Part shown: positions 1-9,050 of the stretch, piece by piece
Position numbering within the stretch: position 1 is the stretch's first letter
Layout: each line of letters starts with the position of its first letter
Position numbers and translations under genes: made by a program
Source: Bacteroidales bacterium
GTDB lineage: Bacteria > Bacteroidota > Bacteroidia > Bacteroidales > JAIOZK01
NCBI GenBank assembly: GCA_021740625.1
Contig: JAIOZK010000017.1
Location: 1 to 64,000 of the forward strand
Length of the DNA: 64,000 bases
Direction: 5' to 3'
The notes under the pieces: model-generated
Database searches by the model: none
Seen by the model: only the letters and a program-made list of their open reading frames with translations
Told to the model about the DNA's origin: nothing

Positions 1-1
1 A

Positions 2-100
2 GAAAACTTTAACTCCAAGATCAAGGCTTTCAGATCTGTTTTCAGGGGAATTAATGATATCGGGTTTTTTATCTACAGGGTGACATTGATCTTTGCGTAG
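2..100 (+). mobile_element. C-terminal end of a transposase (left edge, partial)
   Basis: An open frame from base 2 to a TAG at 98-100 encodes 32 residues (ENFNSKIKAFRSVFRG, then INDIGFFIYRVTLIFA). The pattern N-x-K-I-K-A-F-R-x-x-F-R-G followed by a hydrophobic FF-x-Y/F-R tail is what I recall from the end of DDE transposases of the ISL3/ISAon1 type in Bacteroidota. The rest of the gene would lie left of the window. No terminal inverted repeat was identified between the stop and the next gene. Family assignment is from memory of the motif; the coding call is fairly safe, the exact IS family is not. Confidence 0.6.
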
Positions 101-147
101 CTAAATACTGTTCCCCACCTAATATTACTGGTGAACCGTAATTTCGC

Positions 148-1956
148 ATGCCTATGGAGGCATCATCGATCTATCACAAAAAGATCAGGGATAATGAAGC
201 AAAGCTTGAAGTCATTATTCGTAAAAAGAAATGGTTCACACTTTTAAGGGCCGTTACTTTCCTGGGAAGCATTGCCGGGTTTTACTTCTTGTTCCCGCTC
301 AGCCTGCCGGCAGCTATTCTTGCTGCGCTTTTCTTCCTGGCCTTGTTCATATATTTTATACAGTCAGACATTCAGAACAGCCGGAAGGAGCAGATCTGCA
401 AAATCATGATCAGCATCAACCGGAATGAAATTGAATTTCTGAACGGCAATTTCAGTCAGTTTGAGGATGGTGCCGAATATACGGATCCCAAACATCCTTA
501 TACTTTCGATCTTGATATATTCGGTGAAGCTTCTTTGTTTCAGTTTCTGAACAGGACCTCCGGAAATCCTGGTAAGGGCAGTCTTGCGGGGCGATTGATG
601 AATATCTCTGAAAAGAAAAATATTTCCAGGGAACAGGAAGCTGTCAAAGAAATTTCCGCCAAACTAAATTTTCGCCAGCAATTGATCATGAAGGGAATGA
701 TGCACAAGAAACGGGAAGACGCCGCTGCAAAAATTATTGATTTTTTAAAATCAACGGATGTTCTCAGCAAAAATGCATTGCTGAAATTTGTTGTCAATGG
801 CTTCCCTTTTCTTAGCATCCCTTTGGTGATACTCAGCTTTTTCATCGTTCCACCGGGTTACCTTTTGCTTTTACTGATGTTGAGTTTTTTGATCAATTAT
901 CAATATGTTAGAAAAGCAGGAATTGTCCACAACCGGATATCCGGCACAAACGAGGCACTGGCCGGCTTTGCCGAAGTAATCGCTTTGATTGAAAAGGAAA
1001 GTTTTTCCACTGCCAATCTATCTGCCTTGAAAGAAAAATTATTTCATCATGAGCGTGATGCCTCTGAAATCATCCAGAAATTATCCAAATATGGGAAGAG
1101 GCTTGACTATCGTTTGAATATTTTCGTGGCCATCCCTTTGAATCTTTTTTTGCTCTGGGATTTGAAACAGCTTATGCTGATTGAAAAATGGAAGAAGAAA
1201 TACCATGATATCATCCCTGATTGGTTTAATATCCTGGGAGATTTCGAGAGCCTGAGCTGCTTCGGCAATATTGCTTACAATTTTCCTGACTGGCATTTCC
1301 CGGAAGTGAAAAATTCGGAAGGTTTTGTTTTCGAGGCTGAGGAAATGGGACATCCCCTGATATCGCGCAACAAAAGAATCAATAATGATTTTAAGATCCA
1401 TGGCAGATCCAGCATTGCCATCATCACCGGATCCAATATGTCGGGCAAAACAACTTTTCTGCGCACCATTGGTGTCAACCTCGTCCTGGCACAGAATGGA
1501 GCCCCTGTCTGTGCAAAATCCCTTCGTTTCTCTCCGGTAGGATTGCATACAAGCATGCGTATCATGGATTCCCTTTCGGAGAATACTTCTTCCTTTTATG
1601 CCGAATTAAAACGATTGAATGAAATCCTGCAAAGAGCCAGGAAAAGAGATAATGTGTTGCTGCTGATGGACGAGATCTTGCGCGGCACCAACTCCCACGA
1701 TCGACACCTCGGATCGGAGGCCTTGGTCAGGCAACTCGTAAAAAACAAGGCTGTGGGATTGCTTGCCACACATGATCTTGAATTATCCCAACTGGAGAAG
1801 GAATTGCCGGAAAATATTGCAAATTATAACTTCGACGTACAAATATCCGGTAAAGAATTGTTTTTTGATTATAAACTTCATCCGGGTGTGTGCAAAAGCA
1901 TGAACGCAACCATATTGATGGAAAAAATGGGAATTGAAATGAATCGAAATGATTAA
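148..1956 (+). CDS. MutS-like ATPase with transmembrane segments
   Basis: A 602-residue protein whose C-terminal third is a MutS domain V ATPase: Walker A GSNMSGKTTF near residues 427-436, Walker B LLLMDEILRGTN near 505-516, then a GLLATHDLEL H-loop. The mismatch-recognition and connector domains of MutS1 are absent. Instead there are hydrophobic segments at about residues 34-72, 218-253 and 322-345, so the protein is probably membrane-bound with a cytoplasmic ATPase. Such short MutS-related proteins are known in Bacteroidota but their role is not established, and a function in ordinary mismatch repair should not be assumed. The start at 148 is the first ATG; a second lies two codons later. 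The downstream kdsA has its own promoter-like box. Confidence 0.85.
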   Translation: MPMEASSIYHKKIRDNEAKLEVIIRKKKWFTLLRAVTFLGSIAGFYFLFPLSLPAAILAALFFLALFIYFIQSDIQNSRKEQICKIMISINRNEIEFLNGNFSQFEDGAEYTDPKHPYTFDLDIFGEASLFQFLNRTSGNPGKGSLAGRLMNISEKKNISREQEAVKEISAKLNFRQQLIMKGMMHKKREDAAAKIIDFLKSTDVLSKNALLKFVVNGFPFLSIPLVILSFFIVPPGYLLLLLMLSFLINYQYVRKAGIVHNRISGTNEALAGFAEVIALIEKESFSTANLSALKEKLFHHERDASEIIQKLSKYGKRLDYRLNIFVAIPLNLFLLWDLKQLMLIEKWKKKYHDIIPDWFNILGDFESLSCFGNIAYNFPDWHFPEVKNSEGFVFEAEEMGHPLISRNKRINNDFKIHGRSSIAIITGSNMSGKTTFLRTIGVNLVLAQNGAPVCAKSLRFSPVGLHTSMRIMDSLSENTSSFYAELKRLNEILQRARKRDNVLLLMDEILRGTNSHDRHLGSEALVRQLVKNKAVGLLATHDLELSQLEKELPENIANYNFDVQISGKELFFDYKLHPGVCKSMNATILMEKMGIEMNRND

Positions 1957-1960
1957 TTGT

Positions 1961-1968
1961 TAATTTTG
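1961..1968 (+). promoter_or_regulatory. Putative -7 element for kdsA
   Basis: TAATTTTG matches the Bacteroidota -7 consensus TAnnTTTG and ends 19 nt before the kdsA ATG at 1988. There is no TTG at the preferred spacing upstream, so the promoter is incomplete on sequence alone. Confidence 0.35.
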
Positions 1969-1987
1969 CAAACAAATTGAATAAAAG

Positions 1988-2800
1988 ATGATTACAGCCA
2001 TCGAAAATATCAAAAACACCCAATCGGGCAACTTTTTTCTGATCGCAGGGCCCTGTGTAGTGGAAGATGATAAAAGCCCCTTCCTGATCGCGAAAGAGAT
2101 CAAAAGAATCACAGACAAGCTAAAGATCCCCTTCATCTTCAAAGCATCATACAAAAAGGCCAATCGTTCGCGCCTGGATTCTTTCACAGGCATTGGCGAC
2201 ATGGAAGCCCTCAAGATCATTGAAGCCGTTGGCTTTGAATTTAAGATACCCACAATAACTGATATTCACAGTGAAGCAGAAGCTACCATTGCAGCCGAGT
2301 ATGTAGATGTCCTTCAAATTCCTGCCTTTTTATGCAGGCAGACGGACTTGCTGGTTGCAGCAGCATATACCGAAAAACCCGTCAACATTAAAAAGGGACA
2401 GTTTCTTTCGCCTGCCTCCATGAAGTTTGCCGTAGACAAAGTTCGGGAATCGGGCAACAAAAATGTAATGATCACAGAGAGAGGAAATATGTTTGGCTAC
2501 CAGGATCTGGTGATTGATTACCGGGGCATCCCGGAAATGCAAAAGTTCGATGTCCCTGTGGTTCTGGATATTACACATTCCATGCAACAGCCCAATCAAA
2601 GTACGGGGGTCACAGGAGGAAAACCTGAACTGATAGAAACCATTGCCAGGGCTGGTGTTGCCGCTGGTGTTGACGGCTTGTTTCTGGAAACCCATCCTGA
2701 ACCAGCCAAAGCCCTGTCGGATGGCGCCAATATGTTAAAACTTGAGTTGCTGGAAGATCTGCTGCGGAAACTTGTAAAGATCAGAAAAGCTCTTACCTGA
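1988..2800 (+). CDS. kdsA: 3-deoxy-8-phosphooctulonate synthase (KDO-8-P synthase)
   Basis: A 270-residue cytoplasmic enzyme that condenses phosphoenolpyruvate with D-arabinose 5-phosphate to make KDO-8-phosphate, the precursor of the KDO sugar in the lipopolysaccharide core. The length is typical for KdsA. Family signatures include FLIAGPCVVED near the N terminus, FKASYKKANRSRLDSF around residues 53-68, QIPAFLCRQTDLLVAAA, and a C-terminal DGLFLETHPEPAKALSDGANML. It begins 31 bp after the MutS-like gene. Its stop overlaps the stop of the convergent DUF4831 gene by 8 bp. Confidence 0.95.
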   Translation: MITAIENIKNTQSGNFFLIAGPCVVEDDKSPFLIAKEIKRITDKLKIPFIFKASYKKANRSRLDSFTGIGDMEALKIIEAVGFEFKIPTITDIHSEAEATIAAEYVDVLQIPAFLCRQTDLLVAAAYTEKPVNIKKGQFLSPASMKFAVDKVRESGNKNVMITERGNMFGYQDLVIDYRGIPEMQKFDVPVVLDITHSMQQPNQSTGVTGGKPELIETIARAGVAAGVDGLFLETHPEPAKALSDGANMLKLELLEDLLRKLVKIRKALT

Positions 2801-3941
2801 TCTGCATGCTTTTAATGCCGCCTGTTCCTGGATGCATTTCGATCTCCAAATTATAAAATGGAGTCACACTGACTGCACCCAACTGGTTGATCATCATGTT
2901 GGCTTTGTAAATACTTCTGCCTTCATACTCAATTTCAACATCCGCAAACTCCGGAATTCTATAGTAATAGCCGTTGTTTTCGGCATTTGGGTTTGACTTT
3001 ATGGTGGCGGCATCAGCAATTTTTTCTGCTATCCCGGAAGCAGTGATTCTGATAAAGACATTTTCCCCGATGGATTCAGCAGTGCTGAAAAGACCCCTGT
3101 TTTCGGAAAACCTGAACAAGGGGGAAGATTGGCCCGGCTGCCCGGCATCAGGCGTGAAGAGAAATGAATAATGGTAAGTCATTGTTTTTTCAATACCGAT
3201 GAACAATGAAAGATATTCACTGTATAGTTTTTTCAATTCCTGATCCATATACGCTATGCTTTCCCCGTAGTTCACTTCCTGGTAACCACTCATCAGGAGA
3301 AAACGATTTTCTTTGATCCTGGAAATAAAATCAGCAGCATCCCTGGCTTTTTGCTCGGAAGTTTTTTGCTGCCAGGTAGACCGGTAAAAATTTTTCTCAA
3401 TGGTCAATGTGTCTATCGTTATCCTTCTGACCACGGTATCTATCTTTTCGTAAAGATTGTCGTTTGTAATTTTCGAGAAAGGCTTATCAAAAAAAGGCTT
3501 ATCTGAAACCTGTGCAAGTTCGATTGCTTTTGCAGACCCTTCAGCATTTGCTTTATCAGCACCCACAAGGATACCTGCCTGCGAAAGTTTCAAAGATAAA
3601 GACCTTTCATCCTTATTTGATCTTTCTCCGTATTGTACGAAATATATTTGATCCGGATCCGGCCTGGTGAACGATTCCACCTGCAGATCCAGGATGTTGT
3701 ATTCATCATTACTAAGCCTGGGAGCATCAGTTATTCCCAGATATTTTTCTGCATAATCGCTGAAAGGGCCCGGTATTGTTCGTGTGTGTTCTACTGTTAC
3801 ATCAATTTTAAAAACAGTTTGGGGCAATGCATAAAATACGCCGGGAGTATTTCCGGATGATTCTGCAGGTACTACTTTTACCTGAGCAAATATTGATTGG
3901 CACAGCCATACTGCAATCAGTAATGTGGAAAAGCGTTTCAT
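2793..3941 (-). CDS. DUF4831 family exported protein
   Basis: A 382-residue protein with a Sec signal peptide (MKRFSTLLIAVWLCQSIFAQ, cleavage after the last Gln region) and a mature part resembling DUF4831, a Bacteroidota family of unknown function. The recognisable stretch is the early YALPQTVFKIDVTVEHTRTIPGPFSDYAEKYLGI segment (residues about 38-71) and later repeated beta-rich blocks. No lipobox, so it is probably periplasmic. It starts 44 bp after the glutamine synthetase stop on the same strand and may be read through from it; no clear promoter box is visible just upstream. The gene converges with kdsA, overlapping it by 8 bp. Confidence 0.8.
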   Translation of the reverse strand: MKRFSTLLIAVWLCQSIFAQVKVVPAESSGNTPGVFYALPQTVFKIDVTVEHTRTIPGPFSDYAEKYLGITDAPRLSNDEYNILDLQVESFTRPDPDQIYFVQYGERSNKDERSLSLKLSQAGILVGADKANAEGSAKAIELAQVSDKPFFDKPFSKITNDNLYEKIDTVVRRITIDTLTIEKNFYRSTWQQKTSEQKARDAADFISRIKENRFLLMSGYQEVNYGESIAYMDQELKKLYSEYLSLFIGIEKTMTYHYSFLFTPDAGQPGQSSPLFRFSENRGLFSTAESIGENVFIRITASGIAEKIADAATIKSNPNAENNGYYYRIPEFADVEIEYEGRSIYKANMMINQLGAVSVTPFYNLEIEMHPGTGGIKSMQIR

Positions 3942-3985
3942 AAGAATTTCTTGTATGGCTCTTTAACGAAGAAAGGCAAAAGATG

Positions 3986-6166
3986 TTACTTAATGAACAA
4001 TAATTCACGATATTTCGGCATGGGCCAGAGGGTGTCATCCACCATGAGCTCAAGCTTATCCACATGATACCGGATAATTTCCAGGTAAGGTCTGACATTA
4101 TCATAGTAAGCCCTTGCCATTTCATCGGTACTTTCCATGCGGTTGGCCTTCCTCCTTTCATCTTTCATGGCCTCAACATTGGTCTTTACCTGGGTGATAT
4201 GTTCAGAAATCTCTTTGAGACTGGTAATCTGGTTCTTCGATAACTTTACATAGGTCTTATGATCAAGTACTTCTTTCAGTCCCCTGGCATTATCGATCAA
4301 GAGGTTTTGGTAACGAATTGCAACCGGGATTATATGATTGGTTGCCAGGTCACCGATCACCCGCGATTCTATCTGCAGTTGTTTTGTATAATTCTCCAAC
4401 CTGATGTTGTAGCGTGCCAGCAATTCTTTTCTGTTCAACACATTATGCCTTTTAAAAAGTTTTACATTTTTATCTGAGAGATAAGCCCTCAGGGCTTCAG
4501 GGGTTGAATTGATGTTTGGGAGTCCCCGCTTTTCAGCTTCTGCAATCCATTCCTTACTGTAATTATTTCCTTCGAAACGAATCGGTCTGGATTCTTTCAC
4601 ATATTTTACCAGGACTTTAGCAATGGCTTCTTTCTTGTTCACTTTCTTGCGGATCAGCATGTCAACATCATGCTTGAAGGTTCTGAGTTGTTCAGCTACC
4701 ATGATATTGAGGGCTGTCATCGGATTGGCACATGTGGCAGACGATCCCACTGCCCTGAGCTCAAACTTATTTCCTGTAAAAGCAAATGGCGATGTTCTGT
4801 TCCTGTCGGTATTATCGCGCAATATTTCCGGAATCTTGGGTATGCTGAGATTCATGCCATCATCTGTATCATTCACAATATGACCGGTTTTTTCTATCTG
4901 GTTCAGTGTGTTTGTGATCTGTGAACCTATAAAAGCCGAAATGATGGCGGGCGGAGCCTCATTGCCTCCCAGCCTGTGTTCATTCCCCGAACTGGCTATG
5001 CTGGCACGAAGCAGGTCGGAATGCGTATGCAGAGCCTTCAGTGTATTCACAAAAAAAGTAAGAAACCTGAGATTCTCTTTAGGCGTTTTACCGGGAGATA
5101 GCAGGTTTTCGCCCTTGTCAGTCTGCAGAGACCAATTGTTGTGCTTTCCTGAACCATTGACTTTGGCAAAAGGCTTTTCGTGCAGCAACACATTGAAATT
5201 ATGGTTTTTGGCCACTCTTTTCATGAGATGCATCAGAAGCTGGTTATGATCCACGGCCAGATTGGCTTCTTCGAAAACAGGGGCACATTCAAACTGATTG
5301 GGCGCCACTTCATTGTGCCGTGTTTTGATCGGAATGCCCAGGCGGTAAGCTTCGTATTCAAAATTGCGCATAAAATCCATGACCCTTTCCTGTATGGTAC
5401 CAAAATAATGATCGGATAATTGCTGGTCTTTGGCCGAAGCATGACCAAAAACGGTACGTCCCGTAAGCACCAGATCGGGCCGGGCAGTGTAAAGTGCCGA
5501 ATCGATCAGGAAATATTCCTGTTCCCAGCCCAAGGTAGCGATCACTTTTTTTACGTTGCGGTCGAAATACCGGCAAACATCCACGGCTGCTTTATCAATG
5601 GCAGAGAGAGTTTTCAACAAAGGCGTTTTATAATCCAGGGCTTCTCCTGTATAGGAAACAAAAATGGTTGGGATACATAAAGTCCCATCCATGATAAAAG
5701 CAGGGGAAGTAGGATCCCAGGCAGTATATCCGCGGGCTTCGAAAGTGTTGCGAATGCCACCGCTTGGAAAACTGGATGCATCCGGTTCCTGCTGTTCAAG
5801 CTCTGCTCCCCGGAAGCTATCAATGGCCCGGCCTTCATCTGCAGGATCAACAAATGCATCATGTTTTTCTGCCGTTGCTCCTGTTAAAGGATGGAACCAA
5901 TGGGTATAATGTGTGGCTCCCTTGCTGATGGCCCAGGCTTTCATGGCACTGGCCACCTGATCGGCGATCTTTCTTTCTATGCGTTCTCCTTTCTCTACAG
6001 CACTGATCACCTTGCCGAAAGCTTCCTGCGATAAAAATTCCCGCATGGCTTTTTTATTGAAGGTCATCTCACCGAAATAATCCGGTACCCTTTTCGATGG
6101 AGGACTTACTTTATATGGCTTTCTTGACAATGTGATCTTTAAGGCATCAAATCTAAAATTCTCCAT
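3986..6166 (-). CDS. glnN: Type III glutamine synthetase
   Basis: A 726-residue glutamine synthetase of the GSIII class, forming glutamine from glutamate, ammonia and ATP in the cytoplasm. Length matches GSIII (about 700-730 residues) rather than GSI or GSII. The diagnostic block TRHNEVAPNQFECAPVFEEA lies near residues 280-300, preceded by GWEQEYFLID (substrate-binding glutamates) and followed by NGSGKHNNWSL and the GGNEAPPAIISAF segment. I place the start at the ATG at 6166 (MENFRFDALK) because a longer in-frame start at 6277 would run into the symporter gene and adds a non-conserved leader. A TATATTTG box lies 37 nt upstream of this ATG. Confidence 0.95.
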   Translation of the reverse strand: MENFRFDALKITLSRKPYKVSPPSKRVPDYFGEMTFNKKAMREFLSQEAFGKVISAVEKGERIERKIADQVASAMKAWAISKGATHYTHWFHPLTGATAEKHDAFVDPADEGRAIDSFRGAELEQQEPDASSFPSGGIRNTFEARGYTAWDPTSPAFIMDGTLCIPTIFVSYTGEALDYKTPLLKTLSAIDKAAVDVCRYFDRNVKKVIATLGWEQEYFLIDSALYTARPDLVLTGRTVFGHASAKDQQLSDHYFGTIQERVMDFMRNFEYEAYRLGIPIKTRHNEVAPNQFECAPVFEEANLAVDHNQLLMHLMKRVAKNHNFNVLLHEKPFAKVNGSGKHNNWSLQTDKGENLLSPGKTPKENLRFLTFFVNTLKALHTHSDLLRASIASSGNEHRLGGNEAPPAIISAFIGSQITNTLNQIEKTGHIVNDTDDGMNLSIPKIPEILRDNTDRNRTSPFAFTGNKFELRAVGSSATCANPMTALNIMVAEQLRTFKHDVDMLIRKKVNKKEAIAKVLVKYVKESRPIRFEGNNYSKEWIAEAEKRGLPNINSTPEALRAYLSDKNVKLFKRHNVLNRKELLARYNIRLENYTKQLQIESRVIGDLATNHIIPVAIRYQNLLIDNARGLKEVLDHKTYVKLSKNQITSLKEISEHITQVKTNVEAMKDERRKANRMESTDEMARAYYDNVRPYLEIIRYHVDKLELMVDDTLWPMPKYRELLFIK

Positions 6167-6203
6167 AATGCAACACTTTTGGTAAATGATTGAAGGAAAG
6201 ACC

Positions 6204-6211
6204 CAAATATA
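6204..6211 (-). promoter_or_regulatory. Putative -7 element for glnN
   Basis: Minus-strand TATATTTG matches TAnnTTTG exactly and ends 37 nt before the glnN start. No TTG at 19-20 nt spacing is present, so the -33 part is unsupported. Confidence 0.35.
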
Positions 6212-6236
6212 TATTAAAATATTTCTATATGTGAGA

Positions 6237-7691
6237 TCAGCCCCTAATTTTTTTGTTAACAATAAAAAGTCCGGCAAACGTAATCAAACCATTGATTATT
6301 AACAATTCAAATCCCACCTTGTAACCGGGTATGATATTTTCTGAATTGATCTCAATCAAATAAGTCAATACAGGAGCCACAACGGCGATCGCAGGAACCC
6401 ATTTGTCATAAACCCTGAATCTGGTAAACAGACCAAAGGCATAAAGTCCCAGCAAGGGACCATAGGTATAACCGGCAAACTGGAATAATTTTGAGATAAC
6501 AGCTTTGTCGTTGATAGCGCTAAATATCAGGATCACTGTAATAAGGACCAATGCTATGCAAAAGTGCACGACATAGCGGATCCTGATCTTTTGCCTTTCG
6601 CTGAGATCGCTGCGTTTTTCGATTTCCAGGAAGTCGACGGTAAATGATGTAGTTAAAGCTGTAAGTGCACTATCAGCACTGGAATATGCGGCGGAGATCA
6701 AACCTACGATGAAAACGATGCCGGCAATTGGCCCCAGATAATTCAGTGCGATCTTTGGGAAAAACTCATCCGTAAGTTCAGGCACGGCAATATTCATCTG
6801 CTTTGCATAAATGAACAAACTGGCTCCCAGGAATAGAAAGATCAGGTTTACGGCCACAAGCACAATGCTGAGCGTGGTCACATTTTTCTGGGCATCTTTC
6901 AATGACCGGCAACTCAGGTTTTTCTGCATCATGTCCTGATCCAGCCCTGTCATCACAATGGTAATAAAGGCTCCTGCCAGAAATTGCTTTAAAAAGAATT
7001 TGCTGCTTTGCCAGTCGGATTCCCAAATCATTGAATACTGGCTTCCCGAAACCTTCCTAACCATGTCAAACAATCCAATGTCAAGATGTTGCAGGATGAT
7101 CACAATGGTCATGATCACTGCAAGCAACATAAAAGTCGTTTGCAGGGTATCGGTCCACACGATGGTCTTGATCCCGCCTTTAAAAGTATAAAGGTTGATC
7201 AGTATCATAAAGATGATCACGGTTACCCAGAAGGGAATACCCCAGTTGTCGAAAACAAAAACCTGCAGCACATTCACTACAAGGAACATCCTGAACGAAG
7301 CCCCGATGATCCTGGAAAGTAAAAAATAAAAGGCACCTGTTTTATAAGACCAGAAGCCAAAGCGATCATTCAAGTAGGAATAGATAGAAGTGAGTTTAAG
7401 CTTATAATAAAGTGGTAGAAGTACGGTTGAGATCACGGCATATCCCAGTATATAACCCAGCACGATCATCATATAGGTGAACTGGGTGTCGCCTACCCAT
7501 CCGGGAACGGAGATAAAGGTGACACCTGAGAGGGATGCGCCGACCATGCCATAGGCTACCACGAACCAGGGCGAAAGCCGGTTCCCGAGAAAAAAGGTCT
7601 CATTGGTCGCTTTGCGGGATGTTATAATAGAAATCCCAAAGAGCAGGGCCGTATAAACCAGGAATACAATGAGTATGGATACCGGAGACAT
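6237..7691 (-). CDS. Sodium:solute symporter (SSS family)
   Basis: A 484-residue polytopic inner-membrane protein with about 13 hydrophobic helices in the arrangement of the SSS family. It opens with VSILIVFLVYTALLFGISIITS and contains the family region GMVGASLSGVTFISVPGWV (residues about 49-67) and the later GLISAAYSSADSALTALTTSFTVDF signature (about 327-351) found in SSS carriers. These proteins couple sodium influx to uptake of sugars, amino acids or other solutes; the substrate here cannot be read from sequence or neighbours. It ends 70 bp before the glnN start. Confidence 0.9.
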   Translation of the reverse strand: MSPVSILIVFLVYTALLFGISIITSRKATNETFFLGNRLSPWFVVAYGMVGASLSGVTFISVPGWVGDTQFTYMMIVLGYILGYAVISTVLLPLYYKLKLTSIYSYLNDRFGFWSYKTGAFYFLLSRIIGASFRMFLVVNVLQVFVFDNWGIPFWVTVIIFMILINLYTFKGGIKTIVWTDTLQTTFMLLAVIMTIVIILQHLDIGLFDMVRKVSGSQYSMIWESDWQSSKFFLKQFLAGAFITIVMTGLDQDMMQKNLSCRSLKDAQKNVTTLSIVLVAVNLIFLFLGASLFIYAKQMNIAVPELTDEFFPKIALNYLGPIAGIVFIVGLISAAYSSADSALTALTTSFTVDFLEIEKRSDLSERQKIRIRYVVHFCIALVLITVILIFSAINDKAVISKLFQFAGYTYGPLLGLYAFGLFTRFRVYDKWVPAIAVVAPVLTYLIEINSENIIPGYKVGFELLIINGLITFAGLFIVNKKIRG

Positions 7692-7706
7692 TCCTTAAAT
7701 TTTGTG

Positions 7707-7714
7707 CAAATGTA
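7707..7714 (-). promoter_or_regulatory. Putative -7 element for the symporter gene
   Basis: Minus-strand TACATTTG (TAnnTTTG) ends 15 nt before the symporter ATG at 7691, implying a leader of only about ten nucleotides. No TTG at the best spacing. Confidence 0.4.
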
Positions 7715-7765
7715 AATTATTCGCAGGAATGGGAAACTTTATTGAAGGATATATGTGATTTATTG

Positions 7766-7797
7766 GTTCGATTGTTCGATTGTTCGATTACTTGATT
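7766..7797 (+). repeat. 8-nt tandem repeat (GTTCGATT)
   Basis: Three exact units of GTTCGATT (7766-7789) plus one degenerate unit (ACTTGATT, 7790-7797) lie in the gap between the symporter promoter and the end of gmhB. The gap contains no gene. Confidence 0.8.
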
Positions 7798-7846
7798 GTT
7801 CAGGTTTTGTTAAAGAATATTTATCCGAAGAATTGGATTCAATAAT

Positions 7847-8371
7847 TCAAATGTTGTTAGTTCGCAGTAGTTTTGATATTTCCGGCAAGGTAAGTTTTTT
7901 CGTAAAAACGGTTAACATGCCCAATCTTTTTCCAAATTCGATATCAGATTCTGAGTCCCCGATCATGACTGACTTTTCAAAATCGATTTCAGGGAAATCC
8001 TTTTGTGCCTGCAAGGCCATTCCTGGTTTCGGTTTCCGGCATTCGGGATTTTTCTCTTTCAGTTCCGGGCAGTGGTATATTGCATCAATTCGGCCGCCAG
8101 CCTCTTCGATTTCATGCACCATCATGCTATGGATATAGTCCAGGTCTTTTTCTGTCATAAGCCCCTTGCCGATCCCCTGCTGGTTGCTCACGATGACGAC
8201 GCGGCCGAAAATCCGGGAAAGTTTTGCAATGGCTTCTTTCACCCCGGGCAGGAATTCGAATTCATCCCATCGTTTCACATAGTCATCCAGCAGGCGGCGG
8301 TTGATCACACCATCGCGATCAAGGAACAATGTCCAACTTTTATCAATAGGGTAATCTGACAAATTCTTCAT
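7847..8371 (-). CDS. gmhB: D,D-heptose 1,7-bisphosphate phosphatase-like HAD phosphatase
   Basis: A 174-residue HAD-superfamily phosphatase of the histidinol-phosphatase/GmhB group. Motif I is FLDRDGVIN (residues 16-24, nucleophile D18), motif II VSNQQGIGKG (61-70), motif III CRKPKPGM (111-118) and motif IV MIGDSESDI (136-144). GmhB removes the 7-phosphate during ADP- or GDP-heptose synthesis. The usual structural zinc site (CxH...CxC) is only partly kept: C101 and C111 remain, but the partner His/Cys positions are Glu and other residues. I start at the ATG at 8371; a longer frame to 8644 lies almost wholly inside the upstream gene. It overlaps that gene by 29 bp and is last in the operon. 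Confidence 0.85.
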   Translation of the reverse strand: MKNLSDYPIDKSWTLFLDRDGVINRRLLDDYVKRWDEFEFLPGVKEAIAKLSRIFGRVVIVSNQQGIGKGLMTEKDLDYIHSMMVHEIEEAGGRIDAIYHCPELKEKNPECRKPKPGMALQAQKDFPEIDFEKSVMIGDSESDIEFGKRLGMLTVFTKKLTLPEISKLLRTNNI

Positions 8372-9050
8372 GAGCCTTTTTATAATCTTCAGGTATGCCG
8401 ATATCCAGGAAATACCCGTGGCATTTAAATCCAAAGAAGCGTTCTTCTTTGCAATATTTTTCAAAAAAATCCTTTTCGATTGAAAACTTATCAGGAAGGT
8501 CAAAATCGAGCAGATAATTTTTAGCAAAATAATAAACCCCTCCATTGATAAAGCCTTCCCCGGATTTCCCCCCTTTCTCAGTAAAACCGGTAATTTGCCG
8601 CTCTTCATCCATCTCAACACAACCATAGCGGGAAACATCATCAACGAATCTCAGCACCAAGGTCACATCAGCATCTTTTATCCTCTGGTAATCGAAAACC
8701 CGCTTCAGGTTGACTTCAAAAAAAGTATCCCCGTTAAAAACAAGAACATTACGACCTTTCATATATGGTAAAGCATTTTTAATTCCTCCACCCGTTCCGA
8801 GGGGCTCTTCTTCCACAGCATAGTCTATCTTAACCGAAGAAAACTGCTCACCGAAATAATTCTGAATGATCTCTCTTTTGTAACCAACACTTAAAATAAC
8901 ATGATCTATCCCCCATGATTCCAGGTATTTGATCTGATAATCAAGAAAAGGGCGGCCGTTGATCACCGCCATTGACTTGGGCTTGTCGCTTACCACAGAA
9001 CGCAAGCGGGTTCCCAATCCGCCGGCCAGTATAATGGCTTCCTTACTCAT
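8343..9050 (-). CDS. hddC: Sugar-1-phosphate nucleotidyltransferase, probably heptose-specific
   Basis: A 235-residue nucleotidyltransferase with the N-terminal signature ILAGGLGTRLRSVVSDKPKSM (residues 7-27), the central FNGDTFFEV metal-binding aspartate (about 105-113) and GFINGGVYYF. Placed between gmhA and gmhB, it most probably activates D-glycero-alpha-D-manno-heptose 1-phosphate (HddC-type, GDP-heptose) for lipopolysaccharide or S-layer glycan. The nucleotide used cannot be told from sequence, so the symbol rests on context. It overlaps gmhA by 8 bp and gmhB by 29 bp, indicating translational coupling. No heptose-7-phosphate kinase (HddA or HldE) gene is in the operon. Confidence 0.75.
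   Translation of the reverse strand: MSKEAIILAGGLGTRLRSVVSDKPKSMAVINGRPFLDYQIKYLESWGIDHVILSVGYKREIIQNYFGEQFSSVKIDYAVEEEPLGTGGGIKNALPYMKGRNVLVFNGDTFFEVNLKRVFDYQRIKDADVTLVLRFVDDVSRYGCVEMDEERQITGFTEKGGKSGEGFINGGVYYFAKNYLLDFDLPDKFSIEKDFFEKYCKEERFFGFKCHGYFLDIGIPEDYKKAHEEFVRLPY

Noticed and set aside
5358-5909. Several overlapping frames on both strands inside glnN
   Set aside because: They are shadows of a strongly conserved glutamine synthetase and have no independent family features.
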